51,805 bases of DNA from an uncultured Gammaproteobacteria bacterium (GTDB lineage: Bacteria; Pseudomonadota; Gammaproteobacteria; Nitrosococcales; Methylophagaceae). Under the pieces are notes generated by a model. That model made no database searches, was not told the origin of the DNA, and saw only the letters and a program-made list of their open reading frames with translations. The DNA lies in the NCBI GenBank assembly GCA_905479985.1, contig CAJQOM010000032.1, positions 1 through 51,805 on the forward strand, written 5' to 3'. This document shows positions 1-9,343 of the stretch, piece by piece. Position 1 is the stretch's first letter; each line of letters starts with the position of its first letter. The translations under genes were made by a program, and so were the position numbers.

Positions 1-428
1 GCATGTTGGAACAATCTACCGAGTGATTTGCCGACAGAACGATGGTGTAAAGCATCGCTATAAGCAGTCTTAATTTGCCCCAAAATTTGCGGTTCACCCA
101 GTACCATAGAATCCAATCCACAGGCGACACGAAGGAGGTGACGAATCACCTCATCGCCTTCGTGCTGATAGAGGTAATTATCTAAGGTGTTCGCTTGAGC
201 TTGATGATATTGGTGCAGCCATTCGCTGACATTGATCGCATTGTCATCTTCGAGATGGCAATAAATCTCAGTCCGGTTGCAGGTGGAAACAATGACAGCT
301 TCTACTACGCCGGGCTCTGCTTTTAATGCTGTTAATGCCTCTGGCAAAGCTTCCGGGCTAAAGGCGATGTTTTCGCGAATATCGACAGGTGCTGTAGTGT
401 GATTAACGCCATAGGCCACGAGTTGCAT
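1..428 (-). CDS. hemA: Glutamyl-tRNA reductase, N-terminal part (partial)
   Basis: Reads on the minus strand from ATG at 426-428 and runs off the left edge, so only about 142 N-terminal residues are present. HemA reduces glutamate on charged tRNA-Glu to glutamate-1-semialdehyde, the first committed step of C5-pathway haem synthesis. The start MQLVAYGVNHTTAPVDIREN is typical of the family, and the nucleophilic cysteine falls at residue 50 in VSTCNRTEIY, as expected. A GLDSMVLGEPQILGQIK stretch is also a family hallmark. It is divergent from the lipoprotein-lolB-ispE run, a common arrangement in Gammaproteobacteria. The C-terminal half cannot be judged from this window. Confidence 0.96.
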   Translation of the reverse strand, partial: MQLVAYGVNHTTAPVDIRENIAFSPEALPEALTALKAEPGVVEAVIVSTCNRTEIYCHLEDDNAINVSEWLHQYHQAQANTLDNYLYQHEGDEVIRHLLRVACGLDSMVLGEPQILGQIKTAYSDALHHRSVGKSLGRLFQH

Positions 429-518
429 TTGCTCTACTCGCCTCGATTACTGTTTTGAGATGGGTCCTGAACTTGGGCGCAGCCAGACTTCGCCATATCA
501 ACAAATCGGGCTGTCCTA

Positions 519-547
519 TTGTGAAGGCTACTATTAATGCTTAAGAT
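519..547 (+). promoter_or_regulatory. Candidate sigma-70 promoter for the TPR lipoprotein-lolB-ispE run
   Basis: TTGTGA at 519-524 and TAAGAT at 542-547 are separated by 17 bases; each matches four of six consensus bases. It lies in the hemA divergent gap and would give a leader of about 160 bases. The match is only moderate and other promoters in the gap are possible. Confidence 0.35.
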
Positions 548-713
548 AAAGTGTCTTGGCATAAAATCTAAAGTCATGACTTGCTTAGGGTCGTCTTTGG
601 TGAAGGTCTATGTAAAAATGCTGTTAAACTTGCAGCAATTACTTAATATTTGTTGTCTGTTTGTTAGTGCAATGCAGCATTCTAACAAAATCAATCGGTC
701 AGGTCGTTTTATT

Positions 714-2483
714 ATGGATTTATCGCAAGCAATGTGGCAGAAGCTCAGCCGTTCTACCCGGCATAGTGGGCTCGTCTGCTCTTTGGTTTTACTCTCTGCT
801 TGTTCTTCGGTCCCAACCGAAACACCCATACCCGCAACTGATTCTATTGCTGCTTCAACGCCTGTTGTCGCTGAAGAAAAACCCGTTGAAACTATTCCTT
901 TAACAGCGGAACTGACTTATTTAATTCTGACGGCAGAAGTGGCAGCTCAGCGTGGTGATGTGATCAGTGCCGATGAACTGTATAACCGTGCTGCCGGTTT
1001 AATCGAATCGCCTAATCTGTCTAGTCGTTCGACTCAAATGGCGAATGCAACACGCGATGAAAAACGCATTGATCGCGCTTTAAACCGCTGGGTTGAAGTC
1101 GACCCAACTGATGCTGACATCTATATGTTAAAAGCACCTTTTTTATTAATTAAAGGTCAACATAAAGAGGTCATCGCCTCCGTTAATAAAGCCCTTACCA
1201 TTGCGCCTGAACGATCGGCGCTTTACTTGGGCCGTTTAACCGACAACCTCAGTAAATTAGTGAAAGCAGAACCGGCATTAGAAGTCATGTCTCAATTAGA
1301 CTTATTCAAACAACAAGATCCGCTTGCGCTTTATCAATATAGTCGTTTGGCTGCTTATTATCAGAGATATGATGCCGCCTTGCCTGCTATTAATACTGTG
1401 TTGGATAAACAAGCCGATTTTGAAGATGCCCTTATTTTAAAATCAAAAATATTGCAGCGTTTGAATCGTGGTGAAGCTGCGTTAAAAACGCTAAAATCTG
1501 CTGCTAATAAAAGAGACGCCAGTCGCCAGCTTCGCTTCACTTATGCCCAATTGCTAGGTGAAAACAATCATATTGATGCCTCTCGTCGGGGCTTTGAACA
1601 ACTCTATACCCAGCAAGACAATGAACCTGATGTCGCTTTTGCTTTAGGTGTCATTGCCATTGAGCAAGGCGAGGGCGAAAAGGCAAAAACATATTTTAAT
1701 CGTTTGCTTGATTTGGGTGACCCGGGCCGACAAGCGGCTTACTTCCTCGGTCTTGCTGAAAAACTGAATGGCAATGTTGAGCAAGCCCAAGTTTGGTTTA
1801 CATCTGTGCCTAACAATAACCCGCGTTTTCAAGCTGCTCAAACACATTATGTGACGTTACTCGCTGATAATGGTGCCATGGCGAAAGCGCGTCAACATTT
1901 GGCTAATATCCGAACAGCTAATCCAAAACTAGCGGTGCAATATTATTTATTTGAGTCTTCATTCTTAAGAGAGCGCAACTTAAACCAAGCAGGTTACGAC
2001 ATACTGGATAAAGCCATCGCTGAGCATCCAAAAGATATCGACTTATTATATGGCCGTGCGATGGCAGCCGAATCTCTTGAGCGACTCGACTGGCTTGAAC
2101 GCGATCTCCGTGCGATTTTAGTCATTGATCCGCAACATGCTCAGACTTTAAATGCCTTGGGTTATACCTTGACCGATCGAACAGATCGCCATCAAGAAGC
2201 ACTAACGTTGATTAATCAAGCTTTAGCCATCGCCCCGAATGATCCTTTCTACCTTGATAGTTTGGGTTGGGTTTATTACCGTTTGGGTGATTTAGAAAAG
2301 GCCGAGTTGTACCTCAAGAAAGCGGTGGAAATTCAGGGTGACCCTGAGTTTCTAGCTCATCTTGGTGAAGTCCTTTGGCAGCGTGGTGAGCGACGCCAAG
2401 CCAAAAAGGTTTGGCAACAAGGATTAGAGTTTGATGCTGATAATAAGTTGCTGCAAGACACAATGCAGCAGTTTGGGCTATAA
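714..2483 (+). CDS. Tetratricopeptide-repeat outer-membrane lipoprotein
   Basis: A 589-residue TPR protein by the start chosen here. The reading frame is open back to 537, but ATG at 714 gives a short basic n-region, a hydrophobic core and a lipobox (LLSAC), so this or the in-frame ATG at 732 is the likely start. After the lipid-anchored cysteine comes a Pro/Thr-rich linker, then about a dozen helical repeats; the C-terminal ones are clearest (LNALGYTLTD, YLDSLGWVYYRLGD, FLAHLGEVLWQRG). Proteins of this kind upstream of lolB occur in many Gammaproteobacteria and probably scaffold envelope assembly, but the exact role is not known to me. The stop at 2483 is 4 bases before the lolB start, so the two are probably co-translated. 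Confidence 0.85.
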   Translation: MDLSQAMWQKLSRSTRHSGLVCSLVLLSACSSVPTETPIPATDSIAASTPVVAEEKPVETIPLTAELTYLILTAEVAAQRGDVISADELYNRAAGLIESPNLSSRSTQMANATRDEKRIDRALNRWVEVDPTDADIYMLKAPFLLIKGQHKEVIASVNKALTIAPERSALYLGRLTDNLSKLVKAEPALEVMSQLDLFKQQDPLALYQYSRLAAYYQRYDAALPAINTVLDKQADFEDALILKSKILQRLNRGEAALKTLKSAANKRDASRQLRFTYAQLLGENNHIDASRRGFEQLYTQQDNEPDVAFALGVIAIEQGEGEKAKTYFNRLLDLGDPGRQAAYFLGLAEKLNGNVEQAQVWFTSVPNNNPRFQAAQTHYVTLLADNGAMAKARQHLANIRTANPKLAVQYYLFESSFLRERNLNQAGYDILDKAIAEHPKDIDLLYGRAMAAESLERLDWLERDLRAILVIDPQHAQTLNALGYTLTDRTDRHQEALTLINQALAIAPNDPFYLDSLGWVYYRLGDLEKAELYLKKAVEIQGDPEFLAHLGEVLWQRGERRQAKKVWQQGLEFDADNKLLQDTMQQFGL

Positions 2484-2487
2484 AAAG

Positions 2488-3102
2488 ATGTACTTCTGTC
2501 GCAATGCCGCTGTTAGTCTCGTTATTTTATTAATTGCTGCTTGTGCACCTCTACAACAGCAACCGACTACTTTTGCTGTTGATCCCGACTTGATTTGGCA
2601 AGAGCGCCAAATTGAATTGCGCCAACTCACCAAGTGGGAAATTCGCGGCAGAACAGCCATCACCCAAGGCGACGAAGCTTGGAATGCCGGTTTAAATTGG
2701 CGCGAAAACACCGGTATTTATCGTATAAAATTGATGGGCCCTTTTTCACAAGGCGGGATTCATTTAGATGGCACACCTGAACAAGTCGTCTTAACATTGT
2801 CTGATGGCGAAATGATTGCCGCATCAACGCCAGAAGCTTTATTGACCAAGACCTTTAATTTGAAATTTCCCATCAGTGCTTTGCGTGACTGGGTTCGCGG
2901 CTTGCCTTATGACGGTACGCCTTATCAAGCAGCAGAAATTGACAACCAAGGTCGGCTTAAACACCTTGAGCAGCAAGAATGGACGATCGATTATCAACGT
3001 TATGAAACCTATGGCGCGCAACAAATGCCCGCCAAACTCTTCATATCTCATCCTGAATTTAGTTTGCGCCTGGTCGTGAACAATTGGAAAGATGTGCAGT
3101 GA
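2488..3102 (+). CDS. lolB: Outer-membrane lipoprotein receptor LolB
   Basis: LolB accepts lipoproteins from the periplasmic carrier LolA and inserts them into the inner leaflet of the outer membrane. The ATG at 2488 gives 204 residues with a short signal peptide and lipobox (LLIAAC), and the mature N-terminus is itself lipid-anchored. Further on, WEIRGRTAIT and the PFSQGGIHLDG region match the LolB half-barrel pattern. An upstream in-frame ATG at 2431 lies inside the previous gene and would spoil the signal peptide, so it was not used. The stop codon overlaps the GTG start of ispE (GTGA), which implies translational coupling. Confidence 0.93.
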   Translation: MYFCRNAAVSLVILLIAACAPLQQQPTTFAVDPDLIWQERQIELRQLTKWEIRGRTAITQGDEAWNAGLNWRENTGIYRIKLMGPFSQGGIHLDGTPEQVVLTLSDGEMIAASTPEALLTKTFNLKFPISALRDWVRGLPYDGTPYQAAEIDNQGRLKHLEQQEWTIDYQRYETYGAQQMPAKLFISHPEFSLRLVVNNWKDVQ

Positions 3103-3938
3103 TTGCATGGCCAGCCCCTGCAAAAATCAACCTTTTCTTACACATCACCGGCCAGCGCGATGATGGTTATCATGAACTACAGACCGCTTTTCAATTCTTA
3201 GATGTCGCCGATTCTTTGCAGTTCCGGGTGCAAGATAACGCTGACATCACGCTCTTAACGCCAATCGCGGGTGTCGCCGATAAAGATAATTTAATCGTGC
3301 GTTCTGCGTATGCGTTGCAGCAATACGCCAATGTCTCGAAAGGCGTACAGATTAGCCTTGAAAAACGCTTACCAATGGGCGGTGGTTTGGGTGGCGGTAG
3401 CTCTAACGCAGCCACTACATTAGTCGCGTTAAATGATCTCTGGCAATGTGGTTTGTCTGTCGATACATTGGCCACATTAGGCTTATCTTTGGGCGCAGAT
3501 GTACCCGTTTTTATTCGCGGTACGGCCGCTTGGGCGGAAGGTGTTGGCGAGAAACTGACAGCAATATCACCACCTGAGCCTTGGTATGTCGTGATTGCAC
3601 CGGATTGTCATGTTTCGACGGCAGAAGTATTTTCCTCGCAAGAATTGACACGCGATTGTGAACCTATCACAATATCGCGCTTCCTTTCGGGGGAAGGCAG
3701 AAATGTCTGTGAGGATGTTGTGGTCAAACACTATCCCGCTGTTTCTGAGGCATTAGATTGGTTGAGTCATTATGGTGAATCACGGATGTCCGGAACAGGT
3801 GCTTGTGTGTTCTCTGGCTTTGATAGTCAACGACGGGCACAAGCAGTATTTGAGGCCATGCCAGAACATTGGCAAGGTTTTGTAGCAAAAGGGTGCAATA
3901 AGTCTCCTTTAACTGCATTAAAAGCTATAAAAAATTAA
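3099..3938 (+). CDS. ispE: 4-diphosphocytidyl-2-C-methyl-D-erythritol kinase
   Basis: IspE phosphorylates CDP-methylerythritol with ATP in the non-mevalonate isoprenoid pathway. The GHMP-kinase glycine-rich loop is plain (PMGGGLGGGSSNAATT), as are the N-terminal PAPAKINLFL motif with the conserved lysine and GADVPVF with the catalytic aspartate. GTG at 3099 is preferred: it overlaps the lolB TGA by three bases, has GGAAAG about eight bases upstream, and gives 279 residues, close to the family norm. An alternative TTG at 3084 would add five residues. tRNA-Gln follows 41 bases downstream. Confidence 0.95.
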   Translation: MIAWPAPAKINLFLHITGQRDDGYHELQTAFQFLDVADSLQFRVQDNADITLLTPIAGVADKDNLIVRSAYALQQYANVSKGVQISLEKRLPMGGGLGGGSSNAATTLVALNDLWQCGLSVDTLATLGLSLGADVPVFIRGTAAWAEGVGEKLTAISPPEPWYVVIAPDCHVSTAEVFSSQELTRDCEPITISRFLSGEGRNVCEDVVVKHYPAVSEALDWLSHYGESRMSGTGACVFSGFDSQRRAQAVFEAMPEHWQGFVAKGCNKSPLTALKAIKN

Positions 3939-3979
3939 GCTACTAACGTGGCAAGATGTTAAAATTACGTTTCATCAGT

Positions 3980-4054
3980 TGGGGTATCGCCAAGCGGTAA
4001 GGCACAAGGTTTTGATCCTTGCATTCCCAGGTTCGAATCCTGGTACCCCAGCCA
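3980..4054 (+). tRNA. tRNA-Gln (anticodon TTG)
   Basis: A 75-base cloverleaf with seven acceptor pairs (TGGGGTA with TACCCCA), anticodon stem CAAGG/CCTTG, loop TTTTGAT giving anticodon TTG, T-arm with GGTTCGAATCC, discriminator G, and an encoded CCA tail. It sits between ispE and prs, as in many Gammaproteobacteria, and was probably once in one transcription unit with them. Confidence 0.98.
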
Positions 4055-4144
4055 TTTTTTATTTCTGATAGACGACATCGGCAGCCTACCGTGAGCAAAA
4101 ATAGTTTTTATCAACGCCAGCAACGTACAGCTGATAGCAACCTG

Positions 4145-5077
4145 ATGGTCTTTTCGGGTAATGCTAATCCGGAATTATCCTCTAAAGTTGCACGCTTCCT
4201 TAATGTTCCCTTAGGCAAAGCAACTGTCGAATCTTTTAGTGACGGCGAAATCATGGTCGAGATCCTCGACAATGTCCGCGGCAAAGATGTCTTTATTATC
4301 CAGCCCACTTGCATGCCCGCCAATAACAACCTGATGGAATTAATGGTGATGACTGACGCGATTCGTCGTTCTTCCGCCAAACGTATTACCCTTGTTATTC
4401 CTTATTTGGGATATTCCCGCCAAGACCGCCGTCCTCGTTCAGCCCGTGTTGCCATCACCGCTAAAGTGGTTGCCAATATGTTGACTGGCGTCGGTGCTGA
4501 CCGCGTTTTAACCGTTGATTTGCATGCTGACCAAATCCAAGGCTTTTTTGATTGCCCTGTTGATAATATCTATGCGTCACCGGTTTTATTAGGCGATATC
4601 TGGAAGCATAAATACCAAGATTTAGTGGTGGTTTCGCCTGATGTCGGCGGTGTTGTTCGTGCCCGCGCATTGGCTAAACTATTAGATGTTGAATTAGCGA
4701 TTATTGATAAACGTCGGCCACAAGCTAATGTGGCTAAAGTGATGAATATCATTGGTGATGTTGAAGGCCGAGTTTGTGTGTTGATTGATGATATGGTCGA
4801 TACCGCGGGCACTTTATGTGCTGCAGCAGAAGCCTTGAAAGAGCAAGGTGCTTCACGCGTCGTAGCTTATTGTACCCATGCTGTTTTATCTGGCCCTGCT
4901 GTCGACAATATTGAAAACTCTGTGTTGGACGAATTGGTGGTAACGAATACCATCCCATTACGCCCAGAAGCACAAAAATGTGATAAGATCCGGCCGCTTA
5001 GCATTGTCGAAATGCTTGGTGAAGCCATGTACCGGATTAATACAGACGAGTCTGTTAGCTCTTTGTATATGGATTAA
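4145..5077 (+). CDS. prs: Ribose-phosphate pyrophosphokinase (PRPP synthetase)
   Basis: Makes phosphoribosyl pyrophosphate from ribose-5-phosphate and ATP, feeding purine, pyrimidine, NAD, histidine and tryptophan synthesis. Conserved class I motifs are all present: FSDGE, the flexible loop YSRQDRR, the divalent-cation stretch [13 protein letters not shown], and the PRPP loop [13 protein letters not shown]. The frame is open back across the tRNA to 4019, but ATG at 4145 aligns with the family start ([11 protein letters not shown]) and gives 310 residues. A GTG at 4091 is possible and would add 18 residues. No strong ribosome-binding site precedes either. A terminator-like hairpin follows. Confidence 0.95.
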   Translation: MVFSGNANPELSSKVARFLNVPLGKATVESFSDGEIMVEILDNVRGKDVFIIQPTCMPANNNLMELMVMTDAIRRSSAKRITLVIPYLGYSRQDRRPRSARVAITAKVVANMLTGVGADRVLTVDLHADQIQGFFDCPVDNIYASPVLLGDIWKHKYQDLVVVSPDVGGVVRARALAKLLDVELAIIDKRRPQANVAKVMNIIGDVEGRVCVLIDDMVDTAGTLCAAAEALKEQGASRVVAYCTHAVLSGPAVDNIENSVLDELVVTNTIPLRPEAQKCDKIRPLSIVEMLGEAMYRINTDESVSSLYMD

Positions 5078-5133
5078 CGCGTTATTTAGAGTAGCGTGTT
5101 CAAGATGCTGACCCTGGTCGCGGGGAGGCAAAC

Positions 5134-5155
5134 GCCGCCATTTGGCGGCATTTTT
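5134..5155 (+). terminator. Rho-independent terminator after prs
   Basis: GCCGCC at 5134-5139 pairs with GGCGGC at 5144-5149 across a four-base loop, followed by a run of five T. It stands between prs and rplY, so rplY probably has its own promoter or depends on read-through. Confidence 0.8.
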
Positions 5156-5197
5156 AATGGGCAACTAAAAACTTGCTCATGATTTTTGGAGAACACA

Positions 5198-5884
5198 ATG
5201 GAAAATTTATTCGAAGTTCAAGCTGAACTCCGTACTGACGCGGGGAAAGGTGCGAGCCGCCGTCTACGTCATGCCGGTAATGTACCAGCTATTGTTTATG
5301 GTGGTAGTGATGCGCCAATGTCGATCACGATTGACCACAACCGTTTTTTACGTCATTTGCAAGAAGAAGCGTTTTACGCCCATATCTTGACCGTTAATGT
5401 TGATGGTAAAAAACACAAAGTCGTACTAAAAGACTTACAACGTCATCCTACAAGCGATATGAGAATCATGCACGCTGATTTCTTCCGTATTGATGCAAAA
5501 CAAGCGATGACAATGACTGTGCAATTACACTTTATCGGTGAAGATGTTGCGCCTGGTGTTAAAGCCGGTGGTTTAGTATCTCACTTAATGAGTGATGTCG
5601 AAATCTCTTGTTTGCCGAAAGACTTACCTGAGTACATCGAGCTAGATGTGTCTGCATTAGAGTTGGATCACAGTATCCACTTGTCAGAGATTGCTTTACC
5701 TAAAGGTGTAACGTTAACTGCGTTATCACATGCTAAAGAAGAGCATCTTGAAGAAGGCGAGCATTCTTCATATGACCAAGCTGTTGTTAATATTCATACA
5801 CCTCGTGTTGTAGTAGATGTTGATGAAGAAACAGTTGTAGATGATGCTGAAGCTGCTGAAGGTGAAGAAGCGACTGAAGAGTAA
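5198..5884 (+). CDS. rplY: 50S ribosomal protein L25, long (Ctc) form
   Basis: L25 binds 5S rRNA in the large subunit; this is the two-domain long form (228 residues), with an N-terminal L25 domain (AELRTDAGKGASRRLRHAGNVPAIVYGG) and a C-terminal TL5-like beta domain. The C-terminus ends in a very acidic tail rich in Glu, Asp and Ala. ATG at 5198 is chosen because GGAG stands six bases upstream; an in-frame TTG four codons earlier lacks one. Gene order prs-rplY-pth-ychF is conserved across Gammaproteobacteria. Confidence 0.95.
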   Translation: MENLFEVQAELRTDAGKGASRRLRHAGNVPAIVYGGSDAPMSITIDHNRFLRHLQEEAFYAHILTVNVDGKKHKVVLKDLQRHPTSDMRIMHADFFRIDAKQAMTMTVQLHFIGEDVAPGVKAGGLVSHLMSDVEISCLPKDLPEYIELDVSALELDHSIHLSEIALPKGVTLTALSHAKEEHLEEGEHSSYDQAVVNIHTPRVVVDVDEETVVDDAEAAEGEEATEE

Positions 5885-5909
5885 TCTAGTCGTTTGAGGA
5901 CCGCGTTTT

Positions 5910-6488
5910 ATGGCTAACTGGTTAATTGCCGGATTGGGTAATCCGGGTCCTCAATATGAACACACCCGACATAATGTCGGGTTCTGGTGGCTGGATCAAC
6001 TGGCGCGTGAATTGTCGACAACGTTTAGTGTTGAAAACAAATTTCACGGTCAGTTGGCCCAGAGCCAATCTGCTCAAGATAAGCTATTTTTGCTTAAACC
6101 CCTGGTATTTATGAACCGTAGCGGCCAATCTGTTGCTGCTTTAGCCAATTTTTATAAAATTCCTACCAGCAATATTTTGGTCATTCACGATGAGTTGGAT
6201 TTACCAACGGGTACGGCTAAGCTTAAACGTGGCGGTGGTCATGGCGGCCATAATGGGTTACGAGATATTATTTCAGCCACTGGCAGCAAAGATTTTTTAC
6301 GCTGTCGTTTAGGCATCGATCACCCCGGTCATAGCAGCTTGGTCTCCAATTATGTGCTCAGTAAACCATCGCTTGCCGACCGACAAAATATTGAACTGGC
6401 TATCGATAACGCATTACGTGTATTGCCTGATGTTTTATCCGGTGATCTTGAAAAAGCCATGCACTGGCTACATTCACAAAACGCTTAA
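5910..6488 (+). CDS. pth: Peptidyl-tRNA hydrolase
   Basis: Releases peptides from prematurely dropped peptidyl-tRNA so that the tRNA can be recycled. The 192-residue product has the family landmarks in order: GLGNPGPQYEHTRHNVGF with the catalytic histidine, MNRSGQSV, HDELDLP with the catalytic aspartate, and GGHGGHNGLRDI with the substrate-binding asparagine. GAGGA stands nine bases before the ATG. It lies 25 bases after rplY and 51 before ychF, as expected for this conserved group. Confidence 0.97.
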   Translation: MANWLIAGLGNPGPQYEHTRHNVGFWWLDQLARELSTTFSVENKFHGQLAQSQSAQDKLFLLKPLVFMNRSGQSVAALANFYKIPTSNILVIHDELDLPTGTAKLKRGGGHGGHNGLRDIISATGSKDFLRCRLGIDHPGHSSLVSNYVLSKPSLADRQNIELAIDNALRVLPDVLSGDLEKAMHWLHSQNA

Positions 6489-6505
6489 TTATTAATAGAA
6501 TTTTT

Positions 6506-6526
6506 ACCTCTTAATTATAAAGAGGT
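6506..6526 (+). repeat. Perfect inverted repeat in the ychF leader
   Basis: ACCTCTT at 6506-6512 pairs with AAGAGGT at 6520-6526 around a seven-base AT loop. No T-run follows, and the ychF ribosome-binding site (GAGGA, 6529-6533) starts two bases after it. It may fold in the mRNA just ahead of the Shine-Dalgarno sequence; function is unknown. Confidence 0.5.
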
Positions 6527-6539
6527 CTGAGGACGGAAC

Positions 6540-7631
6540 ATGGGATTTAAATGTGGCATTGTCGGTTTACCTAATGTGGGTAAATCCACTTTATTTAATG
6601 CGCTGACACAAGCAGGTATTGAGGCGCAGAACTATCCGTTTTGTACCATTGAACCTAATGTCGGCATTGTGCCAGTCCCTGATCCTCGGCTCGATGCATT
6701 AGCTGCCATCGTCAACCCTGAACGCATCTTACCGACCACGATGGAATTTGTTGATATCGCCGGTCTTGTCGCGGGAGCATCTAAAGGTGAAGGCCTAGGC
6801 AATAAGTTCTTAGCCAATATCCGCGAAACTGATGCCGTTGCCCATGTTGTTCGCTGTTTTGAAGATGATAATGTTATTCATGTCGCTGATAAAATATCAC
6901 CATTAGATGATATTGAAGTCATTAACACTGAATTGGCGCTCGCTGATTTAGAAAGTGTTGAGAAAGCCATTACCAAGACCGCTCGTGATGCTAAAGGTGG
7001 CGACAAAGAAGCCATCGCTCGGCTTGCCCTACTCAACCAAATGCAAGCACACTTAGACCAAGGTCTGGCTGTTCGTAGTATGGGCCTAGATGAAGAGCAA
7101 CATGCTTTGCTGAAAGAGATACATTTATTAACCATTAAGCCCACTATGTATATTGCCAATGTGGCGGAAGATGGCTTTGAAAACAACCCTTTTTTAGATC
7201 TGTTGAACCAACATGCAGAAGCAGAAGGCGCCATTGTTGTGGCGATTTGTGCCGCCATTGAGTCTGAAATTGCTGAACTTGAAGATGATGAAAAAATGGC
7301 CTTTTTAGAAGACCTAGGCCTTGAAGAGCCTGGCCTAAATAGGGTTATCAGAAGTGGCTATAGTCTACTGGGCTTACAAACCTACTTAACGGCAGGTGTT
7401 CAAGAAGTTCGCGCATGGACAGTCCCAATTGGGGCAACTGCACCACAAGGTGCCGGCGTCATTCATACTGACTTTGAAAAAGGCTTTATCCGTGCCGAAG
7501 TCATTGGCTATGATGACTACATCGAATACCAAGGCGAATCTGGTGCCAAAGATGCTGGGAAATGGCGTTTAGAAGGCAAGGATTACGTCATTCAAGATGG
7601 TGATGTCATGCACTATCGGTTTAATGTCTAA
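6540..7631 (+). CDS. ychF: Redox-regulated ATPase/GTPase YchF (OLA1 family)
   Basis: A ribosome-associated P-loop nucleotidase of the Obg-related family that hydrolyses ATP better than GTP in characterised members. The 363 residues show G1 [15 protein letters not shown], the TIEPN switch, G3 DIAGLV, the altered specificity motif NVAED in place of NKxD, a helical insert, and a C-terminal TGS domain. The motif change explains relaxed base preference and is normal for the family. It lies downstream of pth, the usual neighbour. Confidence 0.96.
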   Translation: MGFKCGIVGLPNVGKSTLFNALTQAGIEAQNYPFCTIEPNVGIVPVPDPRLDALAAIVNPERILPTTMEFVDIAGLVAGASKGEGLGNKFLANIRETDAVAHVVRCFEDDNVIHVADKISPLDDIEVINTELALADLESVEKAITKTARDAKGGDKEAIARLALLNQMQAHLDQGLAVRSMGLDEEQHALLKEIHLLTIKPTMYIANVAEDGFENNPFLDLLNQHAEAEGAIVVAICAAIESEIAELEDDEKMAFLEDLGLEEPGLNRVIRSGYSLLGLQTYLTAGVQEVRAWTVPIGATAPQGAGVIHTDFEKGFIRAEVIGYDDYIEYQGESGAKDAGKWRLEGKDYVIQDGDVMHYRFNV

Positions 7632-7716
7632 CGGTCACTAGAAAGACATCTGACCTTATCCTGTTATTAAAGTGGCCGCACTTTGATATTCAATTACCTG
7701 ATTGATGGTAAATAAC

Positions 7717-7745
7717 TTGATATTTAAGCAGTGGCATCGTAAAAT
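7717..7745 (+). promoter_or_regulatory. Promoter of tRNA-Met
   Basis: TTGATA at 7717-7722 and TAAAAT at 7740-7745 are exactly 17 bases apart, close to the sigma-70 consensus. A GC-rich discriminator (GCCCTGC) follows, as usual for stringently controlled stable-RNA promoters. The tRNA starts 15 bases after the -10 element. Confidence 0.7.
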
Positions 7746-7759
7746 GCCCTGCTTCGCAA

Positions 7760-7836
7760 GGCTATGTAGCTCAGTTGGTTAGAGCACATCACTCATAATG
7801 ATGGGGTCGGTGGTTCGAATCCACCCATAGCCACCA
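7760..7836 (+). tRNA. Elongator tRNA-Met (anticodon CAT)
   Basis: A 77-base cloverleaf with acceptor GGCTATG/CATAGCC, anticodon stem CATCA/TGATG enclosing CTCATAA, T-arm GTTCGAAT, discriminator A and encoded CCA. The body closely follows the enterobacterial elongator tRNA-Met rather than the initiator (no C-A mismatch at the first acceptor pair) or the lysidine-modified tRNA-Ile2. trmL follows and may be co-transcribed. Confidence 0.95.
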
Positions 7837-7888
7837 CAGTTCTCTCAACCGTTTATTTCCCTACCAGAACTCATAGAAGTTGCCTCTT

Positions 7889-8353
7889 ATGTTCCATATC
7901 GCTCTTCATGAACCTCGCATCGCACCTAATACCGGTAATATCATTCGTTTATCAGCCAATAATGGCTGTCAATTACATTTGATTGAACCATTAGGCTTCG
8001 GATTAGAAGAAAAACAATTACGACGTGCAGGGCTTGATTATCACGACCTGACTAATGTCACTCGTTATGCCAACTACGAACACTTTCTAGAAGTCATGGG
8101 GAAGCATCGTATTTTTGCGTGCACAACAAAAGGGTCTCAGCCTTACCACCAAGTTAATTATCAAGCAGAAGATGTCTTGCTATTTGGCTCTGAAACATCT
8201 GGCTTACCCGAAGAGATTATCGACAGCTTGCCAGCTGAACAGCGTATTCGCATTCCGATGCAAGCGGCTAATCGCAGCTTGAATTTATCTAATTCAGTCG
8301 CGATTATTAGTTATGAGGCTTGGCGTCAACAGCAGTTCTTAGGTGGTCAGTGA
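7889..8353 (+). CDS. trmL: tRNA (cytidine/uridine-34 2'-O)-methyltransferase TrmL
   Basis: A small SPOUT-fold methyltransferase that methylates the ribose of the wobble nucleotide in tRNA-Leu isoacceptors. The 154-residue product has the expected ends: [17 protein letters not shown] at the start, then the knot motifs [14 protein letters not shown] and [10 protein letters not shown] in the C-terminal half. ATG at 7889 matches the family start; a TTG at 7880 would add three residues. The nearest gene upstream is a tRNA, a pleasing but probably incidental neighbour. Confidence 0.95.
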   Translation: MFHIALHEPRIAPNTGNIIRLSANNGCQLHLIEPLGFGLEEKQLRRAGLDYHDLTNVTRYANYEHFLEVMGKHRIFACTTKGSQPYHQVNYQAEDVLLFGSETSGLPEEIIDSLPAEQRIRIPMQAANRSLNLSNSVAIISYEAWRQQQFLGGQ

Positions 8354-8363
8354 GCTAACCCCT

Positions 8364-8392
8364 TTTATACCCTAAGGCATTGAAACTATAAG
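8364..8392 (+). promoter_or_regulatory. Candidate promoter for the fatty-acid operon
   Basis: TTTATA at 8364-8369 and TATAAG at 8387-8392 have a 17-base spacer (four and five matches of six). This would give a leader of about 65 bases before the first gene. No palindrome resembling a FadR or PsrA operator was recognised nearby. Confidence 0.35.
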
Positions 8393-8466
8393 CACTATTT
8401 TTATTCTGGTAACTTTCTCCATTGTGCGCTGTCGATATATTAAGCGTCTTACTCTAGGAGATCGTC

Positions 8467-9342
8467 ATGTTTCCTTTAGGGAAATGGATAACACGACAGT
8501 TTACTGAATGGCTCACGTACGAACCGGATCGTGCGGCTAATTTTACGTCTTTAACTAATTACGAGCGTCTCTGCGATGAGATAAAGCCTGGCGATATTAT
8601 TCTTGTCGAAGGCCATAGCCGCGTCAGTAAAATCATCAAACTGATCACACAAAGCCCATGGACACATTCCATGCTGTATCTGGGTAATTACCATCAGCTT
8701 ACTATGGCTGGATTAGCACCTACTTCTCTTAGCCATTACGCCACTAGCCCACAAGCCCATTTAATTATAGAGGCCGTATTGGGTGAAGGCACCATTGTGA
8801 CGCCTTTACAAACATATAAGGATGAACATCTTCGTATTTGCCGGCCGAGTAGCCTCACATTACAAGATAGAAATAAAGTCCTTCAACATACTTTGGCTAA
8901 AATAGGTTATCAGTATCATACTCGCCAATTATTTGATCTAGCACGTTTTTTACTGCCTTACAGCTTGATTCCGGGTCGATGGCGTTCAAGCCTCTTTCGC
9001 TACCATGCGGGTGATTCGACGCAGACTATTTGTTCGTCCATGTTAGCTGAAGCCTTTCTTTCAGTTCATTACCCCGTGTTGCCTGTGATTGAAAACACGG
9101 AGCAAGGTCTCCGCTTTTTCAAACGGAACACGAAATTGTTTACCCCACAAGATTTCGACTATTCACCCTACTTCGACATTATCAAATATCCCTTTATCGG
9201 GATTGATGAGATTGCCGCTTATCGGAGTTTGCCGTGGGATGAAGAAGGTTTTGTCTGCAATGAACAAGGGGATTGCACTTTGCCAGTCGCGGATGGCAAG
9301 GATAATGACGAGATAAAGCAGGAGATTCAACAAGGAGTGTGA
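8467..9342 (+). CDS. YiiX/C92-type permuted NlpC/P60 (papain-like) hydrolase
   Basis: A 291-residue protein that begins with an amphipathic segment and then PGDIILVEG, the usual entry to the permuted NlpC/P60 fold. Likely catalytic residues are His67 in PWTHSMLYLG, an acidic residue near Glu102 in HLIIEAVLGEG, and Cys189 in QTICSSMLAEAF; the His-before-Cys order is typical of the permuted YiiX/LRAT-like branch. Members of that branch include lipid acyltransferases and phospholipases as well as amidases, so the substrate is open. Its stop is one base before the fadE ATG, and it has the strong site AGGAG before its own start, so it heads the beta-oxidation operon. I infer a lipid-releasing role from context only. 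Confidence 0.7.
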   Translation: MFPLGKWITRQFTEWLTYEPDRAANFTSLTNYERLCDEIKPGDIILVEGHSRVSKIIKLITQSPWTHSMLYLGNYHQLTMAGLAPTSLSHYATSPQAHLIIEAVLGEGTIVTPLQTYKDEHLRICRPSSLTLQDRNKVLQHTLAKIGYQYHTRQLFDLARFLLPYSLIPGRWRSSLFRYHAGDSTQTICSSMLAEAFLSVHYPVLPVIENTEQGLRFFKRNTKLFTPQDFDYSPYFDIIKYPFIGIDEIAAYRSLPWDEEGFVCNEQGDCTLPVADGKDNDEIKQEIQQGV

Positions 9343-9343
9343 C

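Noticed and set aside
3935-3965. A promoter for tRNA-Gln at TTAAGC/TAAAAT
   Set aside because: The -10 box is good, but the only -35 candidate is poor and 19 bases away; read-through from ispE is as likely.
4019-4144. Long N-terminal extension of prs reaching into tRNA-Gln
   Set aside because: It would translate part of the tRNA; family alignment places the start at 4145 or at most 4091.
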